A stretch of DNA of 64,000 nt from Amblyornis subalaris (taxonomy: Eukaryota; Chordata; Aves; Passeriformes; Ptilonorhynchidae). Every line of letters starts with the position of its first letter. Position 1 is the stretch's first letter. The notes below the pieces were generated by a model, which saw only the letters and a list, made by a program, of their open reading frames with translations, was not told the origin of the DNA and searched no databases. Of this stretch, positions 11,201 to 23,239 are shown piece by piece. The DNA lies in contig JACAXG010000013.1 of NCBI GenBank assembly GCA_018881555.1, positions 6,424,191-6,488,190 on the forward strand, written 5' to 3'. A program made the translations under genes and the position numbers.

Positions 11201-14200
11201 GCTCTAAAGTTTAGGTAAAAGCCTAATATCTCTCTGCAGTATTTATATAGAATGTCTGTATACAGATGAGGAGGAGCTTTATAGGAAACAAGTTGTTAGC
11301 CACAACCTCTACAGTTGTTCAACAGGAGCTCATCCTGAGCAACAACGTGGGATAAAGCAGGAAGGTGTTTATTTGAAAGGGCAGTGGTGAAATTCAGTCG
11401 TAGGGCTGGCTGGATACAGGAGGTGTCTTTACAGAGTGAAACAAAAGGTACATAGAACCAGATCAGGTGTGAACGGACTTGGAAGTGAAGAGTAACAGGT
11501 TTGTGTGTGATAAGAGATACCTTTCCTCGGAAAGGTGTGGAAAACTAACATAGTTAAACTGAAGAACTGAGAAAATGACATTGCAGAGCTTTCTGAATGG
11601 AAGCAAATGCTTTATTTGCTGAGGCTAGAGAAAAGGATGTCACCAATCACTGAGATGAGAGAAGAGCTTGAGCAAGATCCCAAGCAACTCAATACATAAC
11701 AAAGACCATATCTTGGTCAGCATCTCCACAGCAGTTTGGACCCATGTGAGCCCAAAACGCACATTCCTGGCTGCAAGGTCCCCACTCCCCTGCACAGTTG
11801 CTGTAAAATCACTCCATGAAAAGTGGTGCATTTTCAGGCAGATGGTTTGTCTAACACACACCCAGTACCCAGACTTTGAAATGCAGTGGAGACACCTGAA
11901 GCTGGAGAGCAGATGGTGATGAGAGGTAATCCCACCTACACTTGCCCATTGGGATGTTGAGCTGTGAGCTTGGAGGGAAGGGAGGAGAATCAAGGACAGA
12001 GCTCGCCACTGCTCCTGCAGAAAAGGGAAAGGAAACACGAGGGAAGGGACTGACAAGCTGAGCTGAAACAGTGACCAGAAAAGCAAAAGGTGAAAATAAC
12101 TGCAAAAACTAAGCTAAGACATGAGCTAGATAAGCTGAAAGGCAAACAAGAGATTGGTTTAAGACGGTTTGAGAAGCTTTCAGATGATGAGAGGAAGCAA
12201 AACCAAGTTTGAAAGGGATTTAGGGTAGAATCTGGCAAGAGATGTGACTGGAAGAACCTGTGAGGTGACAAGAGGCACTTCTACCAAAGGCTTTTTTTCT
12301 TTTTCTTTTTTTTTCTTTTTTTAATGGTAAAAGAGACAAGTATATCTCTGTGGGTGCTAGGAATCAGAGCAGACTGAATGACTGAAGCTGTGAACAAATG
12401 AAGGAGTGAGTGTTGGGAAGATCAGGAAATGAAATGGGGTGAAGTTAACAGGGCAAGTGATGGAGTTATAGAAGACATGTTGATAAGCTTTTTCTTATTG
12501 CCACTTAGAGACTTGTAGACAGAGGAAGCATGAAGAGAATATTTTATCACTTTTATCTTTAAAGAAAATGGTGAGATAACAAGTAAAGGAAAACAGACAA
12601 GAAGGCTTGACAAGGGTTAAGCAGAAGCAAGGAAAAGCTTGCTGGGATCACAGGCGTGCAGATGAGCTGCGGAAGGAGAATTGTTTAGTTGTGAGAAGGC
12701 AGAAATGGAGGAGAGAACAGGCGTGTGGGAGAGGAAGTTGGCTTCATCACGGGATTTCCGTCAGAGGCACTTTGCACTGCAAGAGCGAGCATGGATGGAG
12801 CAAGCAGTGGAGGTAAGGTGGTGCTGTGGGTAGGTATGACAGTTCATCATGAAAAGAAAGAAAGAAAAAAGAGCCAGTGGTGGATGAAAGTTGTACATGT
12901 GGTAAACGTATAGTTAGAACATTGCTACTGAAGCAAACACATTTCTCTGTACTTAACATCAAAATGCAAATGAAGCTAAAAGATGTGCAAGCTTCATTTT
13001 TAATCAATGCTACTAGTTGGTATTATTTCTTTAGCTTTTTTTCATTTATTTTCATCATCCTGTTTTCCCCTACTTTTTAAAGTCTACAAGACCCTAATTT
13101 CTGAGCCTTCTTGCGCTATCAGAGTGCAAAGCTCTGAAATAATAGATTTCCTTAAAAATTTACTTATCTGATGTTGCGAGGATGTAAAAGCACCTGCAGC
13201 CACAACCTTTTGGTGTTGTTATATGCCATGCCAGCTAAAAATAAGTGAGAGAACTAACGCTTGTTAAACCGCTTAACAGATAAGATACAGCAGCCAGGCT
13301 ATGCCCAGAGAAGTGTTGAGAACCGCAATGGTTCACTGCATTGTAATTATAATTTTACCTTTTTTCTTGTTTCTTTTCTTAAAAGCACATTCCTGGCCTA
13401 CAGAAGTTAGGGAAGATGCTTCAGACCAGCCTTGTAGTTATCAGAAATATTATTTCAAGCCCTATAAAGATAATAAACATAATATAATATCAACACAGTG
13501 TTTTAAGGTCAGGGTTATGGAATCCAAGGCTGTAGAAGAAACCTTTGAGATTCTACTACTGTAGAACGGCTTTGTTAGGGAGCACACAATGTTCTTTTCT
13601 CTTAACATGTGGGGCCACTTTAAATTTGTGCGTCTGCATTATTAAACCATCGTGGGAAGTGCAGCAGGAGGAAACCCGGGTAATTGGCTGCGGCTCCAGA
13701 TGCAGCCGCTCGCTCATTGGAGAGCGGAGGATTCTCCCAGCACTAAAATTAGACCATCTCCGCCCTCCAGAAATGCTTCTGGAAACAGCGAGCAGCAGAA
13801 ATTGTGACACAGCCCGAGGGCCCGTGGTGGGCAGGGAGGTGCACAGGGCCCTGCTCCGGCCAAACTGCAGCCTCTCGGGGTGCACAGGAAAGCGGTTTGG
13901 GGTTTATATCCCGGGTAGCTGGAAAAAAAAAATGCACACAATAAAGAAATTGCAAGAGATTCACGTTAACAGTGTTTTACATGGATATTAAATTCAACAT
14001 TTCTTATGTAATAATAATTCTGAAGTGTTCACGCAGGCAGAGGAAGCCTTTGAACTGCTAAATCTAAGCAAGGGCTGTCAAACTTGTGCTCATTGACTTT
14101 GAAAAGAAATGACTCCTGCTGAATTAACTCTGAACTAAACTAAAAAGCTGGTGAACTCTCTATCAGCATTTTTTTAAAAAATAAAACATGTTTATTCGTT

Positions 14201-15470
14201 ATCTCTGTGAAGTTGCAGTGTTTACAATGTCTTCAAATGAAATATTGGGTAAGGTATTTCTGTTAAAGAGACAAATGCCATGTGCCTGTGTTGCTGAAGG
14301 AAAGCCTGTATCTGAATTAGTCTTGTGCATTTGGAACTTTTATTTTTTAAGGTATGTGATTAACAACTTCAGTCCTTGGTTTTTAAATATATTTCAAACT
14401 GACTGCAAGGAAATAGTGGCATAGTTTTGTTTCTTGTTTCTATTTTTATATTATTCACATTACTCATGAAAAATACTAAGGCAAAGTGGGTTTTTCTTAT
14501 ACTAAAACCAGCTTTGCTATTTCCTCAGCTAACCAGGGCGCACAGTGTCAGCACCTATGGCTCCAAAATTTTGAGTTTTTTCTTTTCTCCTTTGCATCTA
14601 CTTTCAGTCTGATTTCATTAAAATTTAAAGCCTATGTATCTGTGCTTTCTCTCTGTCCCTTTGTCAGTGTCACCTCAAGGGTTCGAGTGCAAGGGCCGGT
14701 TTTGGCTGAACTCACTGGCAAGCCCCACGTGTTCCAGCACCTCGCATCCCACAGTTTTTGAGAACACGGCGACACGAGGGGACGAGACCCAGGGAGAGGA
14801 GCAGGGCGGCGGAGCCAGCTCAGGAGTTATCGGGGCCGTTCACCAGCCCACACCCCGATAGCACGGGGCCAGCTGGCCCGAGTCCATCCCGGGAGCGCCG
14901 GTAAACACGGACGGGAGGTGACACCGGGGCACCCCACGCCTCGGCTTCCTGGTCACTACGGATCACGTTGGATGGACCATGGCTGTACTGTAATTCCTCC
15001 CAGCTGAGTGGCCCCAGAGGGCTGTGGAAATAGGGAATGTGCAAGGAGCAAACGTATTGGCACCATGGGGGTAAAATCTGGGAAAAATCCCCACAGAACG
15101 TGGCTCCTCATCTCTGCTTAAGGCCCAGCTCATCGTGGTTTAATGCAGATAACAGTGAATGTTCCCTGCTCGTTACACGTTTTTGCCATAAAAGTTAAGT
15201 GGCACCGGATAGACGCTGTAATTCCCTCCAAGTGCTAAGAACCACCATTACAGAGCTGTAAGTTTGGGTCAGTGCTCCGGGTGTGCCAGAGCTCCGGAGC
15301 CCTCTGCTCCTCAGGCGCGCACACAGGAAACCTCACACAAACACTGATAAATAACCCGGACAGGGGATCTGTGCAAATTCGTCTTTTCTGCCCCATAAAT
15401 CGCGTTACTCCACAAGCGTTTGCTGTGAGCTCATGGCTCCCTCAGGGTGAGGTAAAACCGCCGTAAAGCT
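8211..15470. other. Gene-poor interval between HNRNPAB and the NME5 CpG island
   Basis: About 7.3 kb of mostly AT-rich sequence. Frames on both strands are short, low-complexity in composition and lack paired splice signals. T-rich runs occur at about 12290-12320 and an AAAG-rich run at about 12850-12870. A locally GC-richer block at 13660-13920 and another at 14680-14980 have no coding signature and could be regulatory. No tRNA, LINE or satellite was recognised. Confidence 0.5.
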
Positions 15471-15642
15471 CTTATTGTCGGGAAGAAATGAGGGTTTTGA
15501 GCGGAGCCCCCCCAGATCACGCCGCTCCCCCCTTTACTTCCGCCCCACACGCAGAGCCCATCTCCCTTTGCGCGGAGTCCATGGCGGTCCCGGGCCGTGA
15601 GGCCCCTTCCGCCCCCGCCGCCATCACCACACCGCTCGCGGC

Positions 15643-15688
15643 CGCCATCTTCGTCCCGCCCTGCCGAGGCCCGCGGGCGCCATCTTGT
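15643..15688 (-). promoter_or_regulatory. Pair of YY1-like sites
   Basis: Two AAGATGGCG-type motifs read on the minus strand (about 15644-15652 and 15678-15686), 34 bp apart. YY1 motifs of this kind usually sit just downstream of start sites and read in the direction of transcription, which hints at minus-strand initiation from this island. Motifs seen; role inferred. Confidence 0.4.
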
Positions 15689-15706
15689 GCCCGGGGCGGC
15701 CCCGCC

Positions 15707-15719
15707 ATCGCCCGGCAAC
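15707..15719 (+). promoter_or_regulatory. Candidate RFX X-box
   Basis: ATCGCC-C-GGCAAC fits the loose X-box pattern RYYNYY-N(1-3)-RRNRAC with a one-base spacer. RFX factors drive ciliary genes, and NME5, whose expected promoter this is, encodes a ciliary protein. The left half-site is weak and the match is by eye. Confidence 0.35.
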
Positions 15720-15740
15720 GGCGGCGGCGGCGGCGGCGGC
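15719..15740. repeat. Short CGG trinucleotide run
   Basis: About seven perfect CGG/GGC units in the CpG island, directly after the X-box-like site. Typical of GC-rich promoters. Confidence 0.85.
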
Positions 15741-16032
15741 TCCTCCTGCGGGAGACCCGCGCACCGCGGATAGAAAAACCCGGCCCCAGGGCAGGTGGAG
15801 TGGGGCGGTTCGGAGCGGGCTTTGCAGCAATGAGCAGGTTTTCGCAGCCAGGCAGGGTGTGCGTGCCTGGGTCTGGTTGCGGGTGGATGGAGAGAGCCAG
15901 GGCTGGGGGCGTGGGGACCTGGAGGGCGGTGGGTGAGGGACGGGCTGCAGATGTCATTGTGTGGAGTTCGGCTTCTGGAGGCTTTGACACGATCCTCCAC
16001 AGCGTCCTGCCCTCGCAGTTCTCTCCAAAAGG

Positions 16033-16385
16033 TTGAAAGAGCTGGGGATGTTCAGCCTGGAGAAGAAAAACGTCCGAGGAGACCCTAGAGCCCCGTCCAG
16101 TGCCTAAAGGGGCTCAAGAGAGCTGGAGAGGAACTTTGGACAAGGGCCTGGAGTGACAGGACAAGAGGGAATGGCTTCCCACTGACAGGGCAGGGTTAGG
16201 TGGGATATTGGCAGGAAATTCGTGGCTGTGAGGGTGGTGAGGTTCTGGCACAGGTTTCCCTGAGAAGCTGTGGCAGCCGCATCCCTGGAAGTGTTCAAGG
16301 CCAGTGGAAGGTGTCCCTGTCCCTGCGGGGGCGGTTGGAACTGGATATCTTTAGGGTCTCTCCCAACCCAAATCACTCTGTGATG
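16033..16385 (+). mobile_element. CR1 LINE, 5'-truncated 3' end
   Basis: Carries the characteristic CR1 3' region: AGCTGGGGATGTTCAGCC, a GACCCTAGAGCCCCG-like segment, and a tail of CCAACCC followed by ATCACTCTGTGATG. It is alignable by eye to the copies at 17.74 and 56.43 kb. Orientation is plus. A preceding stretch (about 15970-16012) reads like a degenerate piece of reverse transcriptase (FDTILHSVL) and may belong to the same element. It is diverged and non-functional. Confidence 0.9.
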
Positions 16386-16982
16386 AAAAGGAGGTCACAA
16401 GCGGTCACAGGTCTGTAGGAAACCCCCACACTGGTTCCACCACTCACAACACAGTTCTGTGCTCGCAGCTTGCCAGTGGATCTGCTTGGTCGGAACACCA
16501 GCACTTTGTCTTGAGCCCATAAATACAGGAATTAAGTAATTGAGAAATGCCCTGAGGCTTAGAGATGGACCAACTCCAAGCTGTAAGTCCCACACCATGA
16601 CCTTCATGTGTGAAGATACAGATTTGGGGTTTGGAGGAGCCCATGGCTGGTGGATGGAAGGTGTGGGAGCACAGAAAGCCCACAGCAGAGTGTGTGATAA
16701 CACCTCTCTTTCCTCATACATTGTCCTACTTACTGAGTAACAACATTAAATTTTTGGCTTATTTTCCACGAAATACTACAGCACGGAAAATGGGAATGTG
16801 AACTACAGAATGGTAACGAGCGCAGAGAACATCTCACGTGGATTTGGTGAGGTAGGGTGACCCTCTCTGTTCCTGGGGTACACGGCAAATGTCACCGCAG
16901 GTGACTGTGCAAACTCCAAGTGTCATAAACTGGTGTCATTGCAGTACGAAAGGGGCACGTGAATTCTAATTTAGAAGCCAGG

Positions 16983-19900
16983 ATGGAGGTCTTAATGCCT
17001 GAACCTCAGATTTATGTGGAAAGAACTCTGGCTCTCATCAAACCAGATGTCATTGATAAGGAAGAAGAAATAGAGGATCTCATTCTCCGCTCGGGATTCC
17101 AGATCACTCAGGTAACAGGCTGTGCTCCAGAGAAAATAACTGTAGTTTGTAAGTCAGAAGAATATTTATTTTAACTCTCAGCAATCACGCTAGTAACTAA
17201 AAGCTTGTGTGTCCAAAAATCGATTTATGTTTTTCATATGTCATCAAACAGTGCTGCCAGATTCTGTAAGGAGGTGCTTTCTGGTGCATGGGATGGAGCA
17301 GACCAACTATTTTGCTGACCACAGGAAAACACAGACTTTGTTAATAAACTCACATTTAGCAAATGTATGGAGCAGATGTGTGAACTTTTCAAAGCAACTC
17401 TTTATTCAAATCTCACAAGATTTTGTGCAGCTTGCAAGTAGATATTAGCGACTTAATTGAATTCGATAGCTGGCCGGTTGCAGCCTGACTTATTTTTCGT
17501 TGCCGCTGTTTTTACGGTAAAGGTACTTTATGAATATTGAAATGAGCTTATGAATATTTAAATGCACCCGGCAGGGCGGCCGCTGGGCGGCGCTGTGCCC
17601 TCGCGCCTGCAGGCGGCGGGGGCCCCTCCCCCCGCATTGTTTCGTTTTGTGTCGTTTTGTTTCATTTCCTCCCTTACCTTACTGGTGGTTTTATTTATTT
17701 GTATTTATTATTTGCATCTTTTTATTTTTGGATCTCTTGGAGCTACTGCGGAGGAGGTCATGAAGATGCTTCAAGGGCTGGAGCAGCTCTGCTCTGGAGC
17801 CAGGCTGGGAGAGCTGGGGGTGTTCAGCCTGGAGAAGAGAAAGCTCCAGGGAGACCTTAGAGCCCCATCCAGTGCCTAAAGGGGCTCCAAGAGAGCTGGA
17901 GAGGGATTTTAGACAGGGCCCTGTAGTGACAGGACAAGGGGGAATGGCTTTCCACTTCCAGAGGGCAGGTTTAGATGGGATATTGGCAAGAAATTCTTGG
18001 CTTTGAGGGTGGTGAGGCCCTGGCACAGGTTTTCCAGAGAAGCTGTGGCTGCCCCACCCGTGGAAGTGTTTAAGGCTGGGTTTGGGGTTTGAACAACCTG
18101 GGATAGTGGAAGGTGCTCCTGCCCATGGCAAGGAGCTTGGAACAAGATGATTTTTAAGGCCCTTCCAACCCAAGCCATTCTATAATTCTATTGATATCAG
18201 GAAATGAGACAAAAGAGATCTATTCATTTAATTAATTGCAATATGTTAATAGAGTCTTCTGACGTCTCCAGTGACTTTCGGCATCAAAGTTATTAGGTCT
18301 CTTGAGTATATAGTACTCTTGTTATGTATAATTGGAGCTCAAAGAACGGACTTCAAAAATTTTTTATTGACTGCCTTTTGCTTTCTGACAACCTCCCAGA
18401 GTTGTCCTGATCCTGGCCACCTGCAGGCTAGGCAGCTATTGGGAGAGTCACAAAGCACTGAATGAAAAATAGAACAATTGCATAATTAACAGTGTGGGCT
18501 GGAGAGAAACTTGTTTAAAAGTAGAACATTATGCTATAGCAGCTGAGTAATGAAATCCTGCCCTTGTAATGCTCTTCACTTTTTCTGTACAGTGCTCTGT
18601 CATCCAGCAGTTAGAAAATGCTGGAGTTTGCCTGGGCTAAAATCACATCTTACTCAAATGACCTGTTTGCTTAATTAACTTGGAAAACTTTTGCTCTTTG
18701 TTATTCTGTATCTCAAAGAAGATCGGATCTGGGAGAATCAGATTAGGTTCAGAAGTTGCTCTGTGTTCTGCAGTTGGAGATATGACTGCAGCAAAGTACT
18801 GTATCCTATTTTTTAATGCTCTAAGCTGTTTCTATGTAGCAAGCTCTTTTAATTATTTTTTTTCTTTTACACTTTATAGAAACGGAAGCTCCAGTTAAGC
18901 CCAGAGCAATGTAGCAACTTCTATGCAGAACAATTTGGAAAAGTGTTTTTTCCTAATTTAACAGCTTATATGAGTTCTGGCCCTTTAGTTGCTATGGTTC
19001 TTGCCAGACATTGTGCAGTCTCATACTGGAAGGAATTGCTTGGACCATCCAACAGCCTAAGAGCTAGGATAACTCACCCTCACAGGTAACTCACTGACAG
19101 GCCTTGGGCAAGTCAGGAGGATTTTGTCATTCTCTTGATTGAGACCAGAATTCTTCTCTTTTTTTTTTTTTTGTGATTTGTTTGTTTGTACAGTACAGAC
19201 ACAGGCTGCTTATCTCTTCAGTTTTGTGTATCAGCTTTTCACCATTGTTTTTTAGTATGCAAAGTTAACCTATTTTATGGGAATGCTGAGTGCACAAACA
19301 TAAGTTTTCGGTAGCTACTTCTTATGTTTAAAACAAAATCAAGCGAATGTATTGTTAATTAGTCCATATCTATTGCTTTTCTGTGCTCTCGGACTGCAGA
19401 GACTTGGAAGGGATTTGCAGTTGCCCTCCAAGCAGTTATTTCCCTTGTTTTTAGCTTAAGAGCACTCTATGGGACTGATGAGCTGAGGAATGGGCTTCAC
19501 GGCAGTCTCAGCATCTCCTCAGCAGAGAGAGAAATTCGATTCTTATTTCCAGAAGGTAAAATGGTACAGTTGGTACGTTGCCAGTCTTGGGGAGGATAGT
19601 TTTCGTCCATGTCCTTTGCTGGTACTACTTGTCTCTGCCCAGACTTCAGATACGATTGATTTAGAAGAGGTTGGGTTTGTTTGCTTTATAGGATTGTGGG
19701 TCTCTTTGTATGTAAGCTGGTATTTTCTGATACGAAAGGCTTACCAAAATCTTATCTGGAGAGCCACTGTAGTTACAGGGATTGCTTCCACTTTTCAAAC
19801 TCTGTGCTCTGGGAACTGGGGCACACAAAGCTGGTAAATGAGAGGAAATGGGAAGCTATTACGCTCCAGCAAGTGTTTCTGGCGCTGTCAGCCCTGGAGG

Positions 19901-22900
19901 CTCCTGTTGACTTGAGAAGACTGACTCTCTTCTTGGGCTCAGGCTGAGTAATTCCTGTTCAAAAGCAGCTGAATGCGCACATAATAGTGCAATTCCAATG
20001 TTAAGTGCCAGAGAAAAGGGCCTTAGAACCTGGAGAGACTGCAAGAGGATCTCTGGTTTGTAATGTAACAGGATTTGCTGTTTGACAGAAAGATGCAAGT
20101 AAAATTGCTAGAAAAATGTGTCTGCTTTTGTCAGCCGTATCAGTGAGTTTAATAAAAGATGTTGCACTTCCCTACAAACCTTACCCATTGTAAACCATGT
20201 CTCTTCTCCTCACCCAGGCAACAAAGCAGAGCTAAAGGTGAGATTTTGGGGGTCTTCAGAAACCAGCTTCTCACAGCAAGAAGAAAGTGCTAAACATGGG
20301 ACATATTGTTTCTGTTCTGCCTCAAATACATCTTCAAGGATAAGGGTTTTCCCCAAATGATCTGATTTCCTCCCTTTTCATAATAGACTGTAATTAGTAA
20401 AATTACCTCAGGGACATTGTAAAGGAGTTTAGGGAGTTTCTTTGCAGTTTGTTGTGGGAGAAGCTATAAAACCCATGATGTGTCATTAACTTATTAACGA
20501 AAAGAGCAGCTCACATATAAACAACCTTTGAAAGAATGCTGGTTTTAATCACTCTACAAGATGCTTTCTAACACCTGTGGTTACTCTTTGCAGCAATCTT
20601 GGAGCCCGTTCCCACTGGACAAAGAGCTAGGGATTACCTGAACCTGTATGTGAAGCCTACGCTGCTGGCCGGGCTCACTGCCCTGTGCAAAGAAAAGCCA
20701 GCAGACCCCATGGTACGTGCAATGTCCCAGCACTGGTGTAAGCTTTGGGATACATCTACTTTGTCTTAGTAAAGTCTCCTGCTTATAGGAGAACTTGAAC
20801 AGCTGTTGTTGAAGAGCTGTGCTGTTGTAGCTACCAGCTAATGAGCTAATCAAATAACATTTGGTTTCAAGAAGTTGATTTGTTTGTTAGAGATGAAGCA
20901 AGGGTGTGTTTTCAGTTCCTAACAAAATCAGTTGTCTTAATCTGGAAAAATAAGGTAAATGTGTCTTTGTGTTCTTAAAGCTCCAGTCGTTCACACTAGT
21001 GCTGCTTTAAGCATGCAGATAATTAATCCAACTTGCTGGCAGTTGTGGTGGATCTTACATAATTATCAGGTTTATAATCAACATTGCATTTTTCTAAAGG
21101 ATACATTTCAGAAAAAAAAAGCCTTAAAAATAACTTGGGCTGTTCCTATGAACTATGTAGTGTACATGAGGTCACGTTTAATGTACTTTGATTGTTCCAG
21201 CTTTATAACCTGTTTACTTTATCTGTATGTCTCGCACTGTTACCATAGAAATTTAGAAAACAGAGGTGAAATCCATCCCTTTGCCCAAAGGCCAGACCAG
21301 TTGTATCTATTCCTAACAAATGTGTGTCTGGCCTGTGCTTTAGCACTCCAGATGATGGAGAATCTACAGTCTCCCCAGGCAATCTGTTTCAGTGCTTAAT
21401 TATACTTAGTTAAAAGCTTTCACTAAAAGATAGCCTAAATCTCCTGGCTCCAATTTTAAGCCCATTACCTTTTTTTTCCCCTTTTACTATCCCCAGAAGA
21501 CATTGGAGACAATGTAATATCTCCTTTTTTTTGTAGCAACCTATTGCATATTTGAAGAGTATTACCATCTTCTTTCCCTTCAGTCATCTCCTTGCTGTAT
21601 TAAATACTGATTTTTTTCTTGTTACAAGTCCCATTTCTCTAACTCATTGTTTTGGCTTCCAGTTAATTTGCATTCTTAGCATGATTTTCTAGTCAATTAT
21701 GAGGTGTCTAATAGTAACTTCATCAAGACAATGCTTGTAGGAAAGCTGTATGAAACGGTGACAAGAGCTTTGCTAAAAATATTCTATTTGCTCCTTCCTT
21801 CTTTGTTGTCCATGATGTCTGTGACCTTGTAACAGAAGGAAAACAATGTTGGTTTGGTACTGCTTCAGAAACAGACATTGCCTATTGCTTTTCAGTTTGT
21901 TATCTGTTGTGTGGCTTACAGGGAGACTGTTGGAATGTTTTGTTTTTTCCAGTATCCTTTTTTTTTTCCTTCTTTCCTTTCTTTTAGAAGATGGCATCAG
22001 AAAGTATTTGTGCACTCAGAAATACTTGGTGGCAGCACAGAGTTGCCTAAGAGTTGTCTAAGCCAACTCCTTAAGTAATACAGGATGAATTTATTTGGGT
22101 TCAAATGATTTTAGGATTTCGTTTTTTCCAAAGTGGTTTTTCTAAGGGCTTTTGTGTTTTGGGATATTTTGTTTGTTTTCCATTTCTGTCTCTCTACTGT
22201 TCTGACGGCTGACTAACCCATCCTAGTGCTCTGCTTGGCTGTCCCTTTGCAAACCACCCTTTTTGTGCATCCTAGTAAAAGGAGAGTCTTGCTTACTTTC
22301 CCTGTCTGCTGTTCTGTCAGTTCTTCACTTCACAGTGTGCTATGAAGTTTGTTGTACTCAGCATTCCAGAAACTAATCGTCAACAGCCTTGTGAAGTAAA
22401 TAAGGATGTGTTAAAAACTTTGCTTTACAAGTGAAGAAATCGAGGCAAAAGGTTAATTTGCCTAAGGCCAGGCCCAGACTGGCAGATGGAATTAGGGCTC
22501 AAGACATTCCTGCCTCCCACATTCTTATTTAAGTACAACGTGCTGGAAAACTTACAAGATGAATTTCAAAAAGCAACCATGTTTTGGTTTTAAGTTTTAG
22601 GTACTCTAAGGTGATTTCAGTGCAGAAGGCTGGCACTTTAATGAGCGATTACTAGATGAAATATCTGTAAGTGCTGTCAGCAGTAATATTGCATTAAGCA
22701 GTTTCATGCATATTGTGCAGCCTCATTCCAAAACAGAGCAGACCGAATTATTTGAAGTATGGCTCAAGTGTTCTTATACTTCCACAAAAATAAACATTGC
22801 CAGGACAACTTGTCTTCTAAAGGTCAGTGTGAATTGTTCAAGAGCAATGTAAGCTGTGAAGATTTAAAAGAACATTTTTAAAAACCAGGTCATCTGGATG

Positions 22901-23130
22901 TCTGTTTTTTTCTGAAAGGTCTTAATTTTGCAGCACAGTAGGAGTTTCTGTAGCAGAGGTTTCAAATAATGCTTTTAATATGCTCCTATGCACTTCATAG
23001 AAAGCAACAGAAAACTGAAAACATTTGGGTTTTTTGTTCACAGATTTGGCTTGCTGACTGGCTGATTGAACACAATCCTAATAAACCTAAACTACAATAT
23101 CGCATCTCTGAGGAGGAGCATCGGGGGTGA
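16983..23130 (+). CDS. NME5: NME/NM23 family member 5
   Basis: Axonemal/sperm-flagellar protein with a nucleoside-diphosphate-kinase-like domain, associated with radial spokes and motile cilia. Exons: 16983-17111, 18880-19085, 19455-19555, 20594-20712 and 23044-23130. All have GT/AG borders; the total is 642 nt, 213 aa, against about 212 in human. The start chosen, MEVLMPEPQIYVE, matches the human N-terminus; an in-frame ATG at 16959 lies upstream but has no counterpart. The NDK-like fold spans about residues 12-145 (TLALIKPD, then the catalytic-histidine segment NGLHGS with His127). A C-terminal DPY-30-type helical motif lies at about 150-205 (DYLNLYVKPTLL and PADPMIWLADWL). The leader begins after an acceptor at 16944, so there is at least one upstream non-coding exon. 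The loop after His127 reads LSISS rather than the DS.. of active NDP kinases, in line with doubtful kinase activity in this subgroup. Confidence 0.97.
17735..18191 (+). mobile_element. CR1 LINE 3' fragment in NME5 intron 1
   Basis: Starts with GGAGCTACTGCGGAGGAGG-like text and runs through GTTCAGCCTGGAGAAGAG, a GGAAGTGTTTAAGGCTGG segment and TTCCAACCC, to the octamer-like tail CATTCTATAATTCTA. It is the longest of the three CR1 copies and lies in the same orientation as NME5. No intact reading frame remains. Confidence 0.93.
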
Positions 23131-23224
23131 GAGCTTGGTGGAAACCATCTCAAGCATTCCAAGTTACACATGTATATTATCATTTTCAGTGTGTCCCTTG
23201 ACTATGTAACCAATACTTTTCCAA

Positions 23225-23230
23225 AGTAAA
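23225..23230 (+). terminator. Candidate NME5 poly(A) signal (AGTAAA variant)
   Basis: AGTAAA lies about 95 nt past the NME5 stop, followed within 20-40 nt by TTTGTC and a TTGTGTCTT stretch, as expected for a cleavage region. No AATAAA lies closer. Inferred. Confidence 0.45.
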
Positions 23231-23239
23231 TGCCTTTGT

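Larger units (their letters stand above)
15480..15830. promoter_or_regulatory. CpG island, probable NME5 promoter
   Basis: CpG-dense block with an ETS-like ACTTCCG (about 15536), two CCATCTT motifs, several CGCCAT motifs and a CGG run. It is the nearest island upstream of NME5, whose first coding exon is preceded by an acceptor at 16944, so a non-coding NME5 first exon is expected hereabouts. I could not fix its donor. Overlapping frames on both strands here look like GC-rich chance frames. Confidence 0.65.

Noticed and set aside
15431..16036. Long frames on both strands in the 15.5 kb CpG island
   Set aside because: Overlapping, Pro/Arg/Gly-rich frames typical of CpG islands; no family resemblance to neighbours expected here, such as BRD8 or CDC23.
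17562..18178. Open frames on both strands at 17.6-18.2 kb
   Set aside because: They lie in the CR1 fragment and its flank; the content is repeat sequence.
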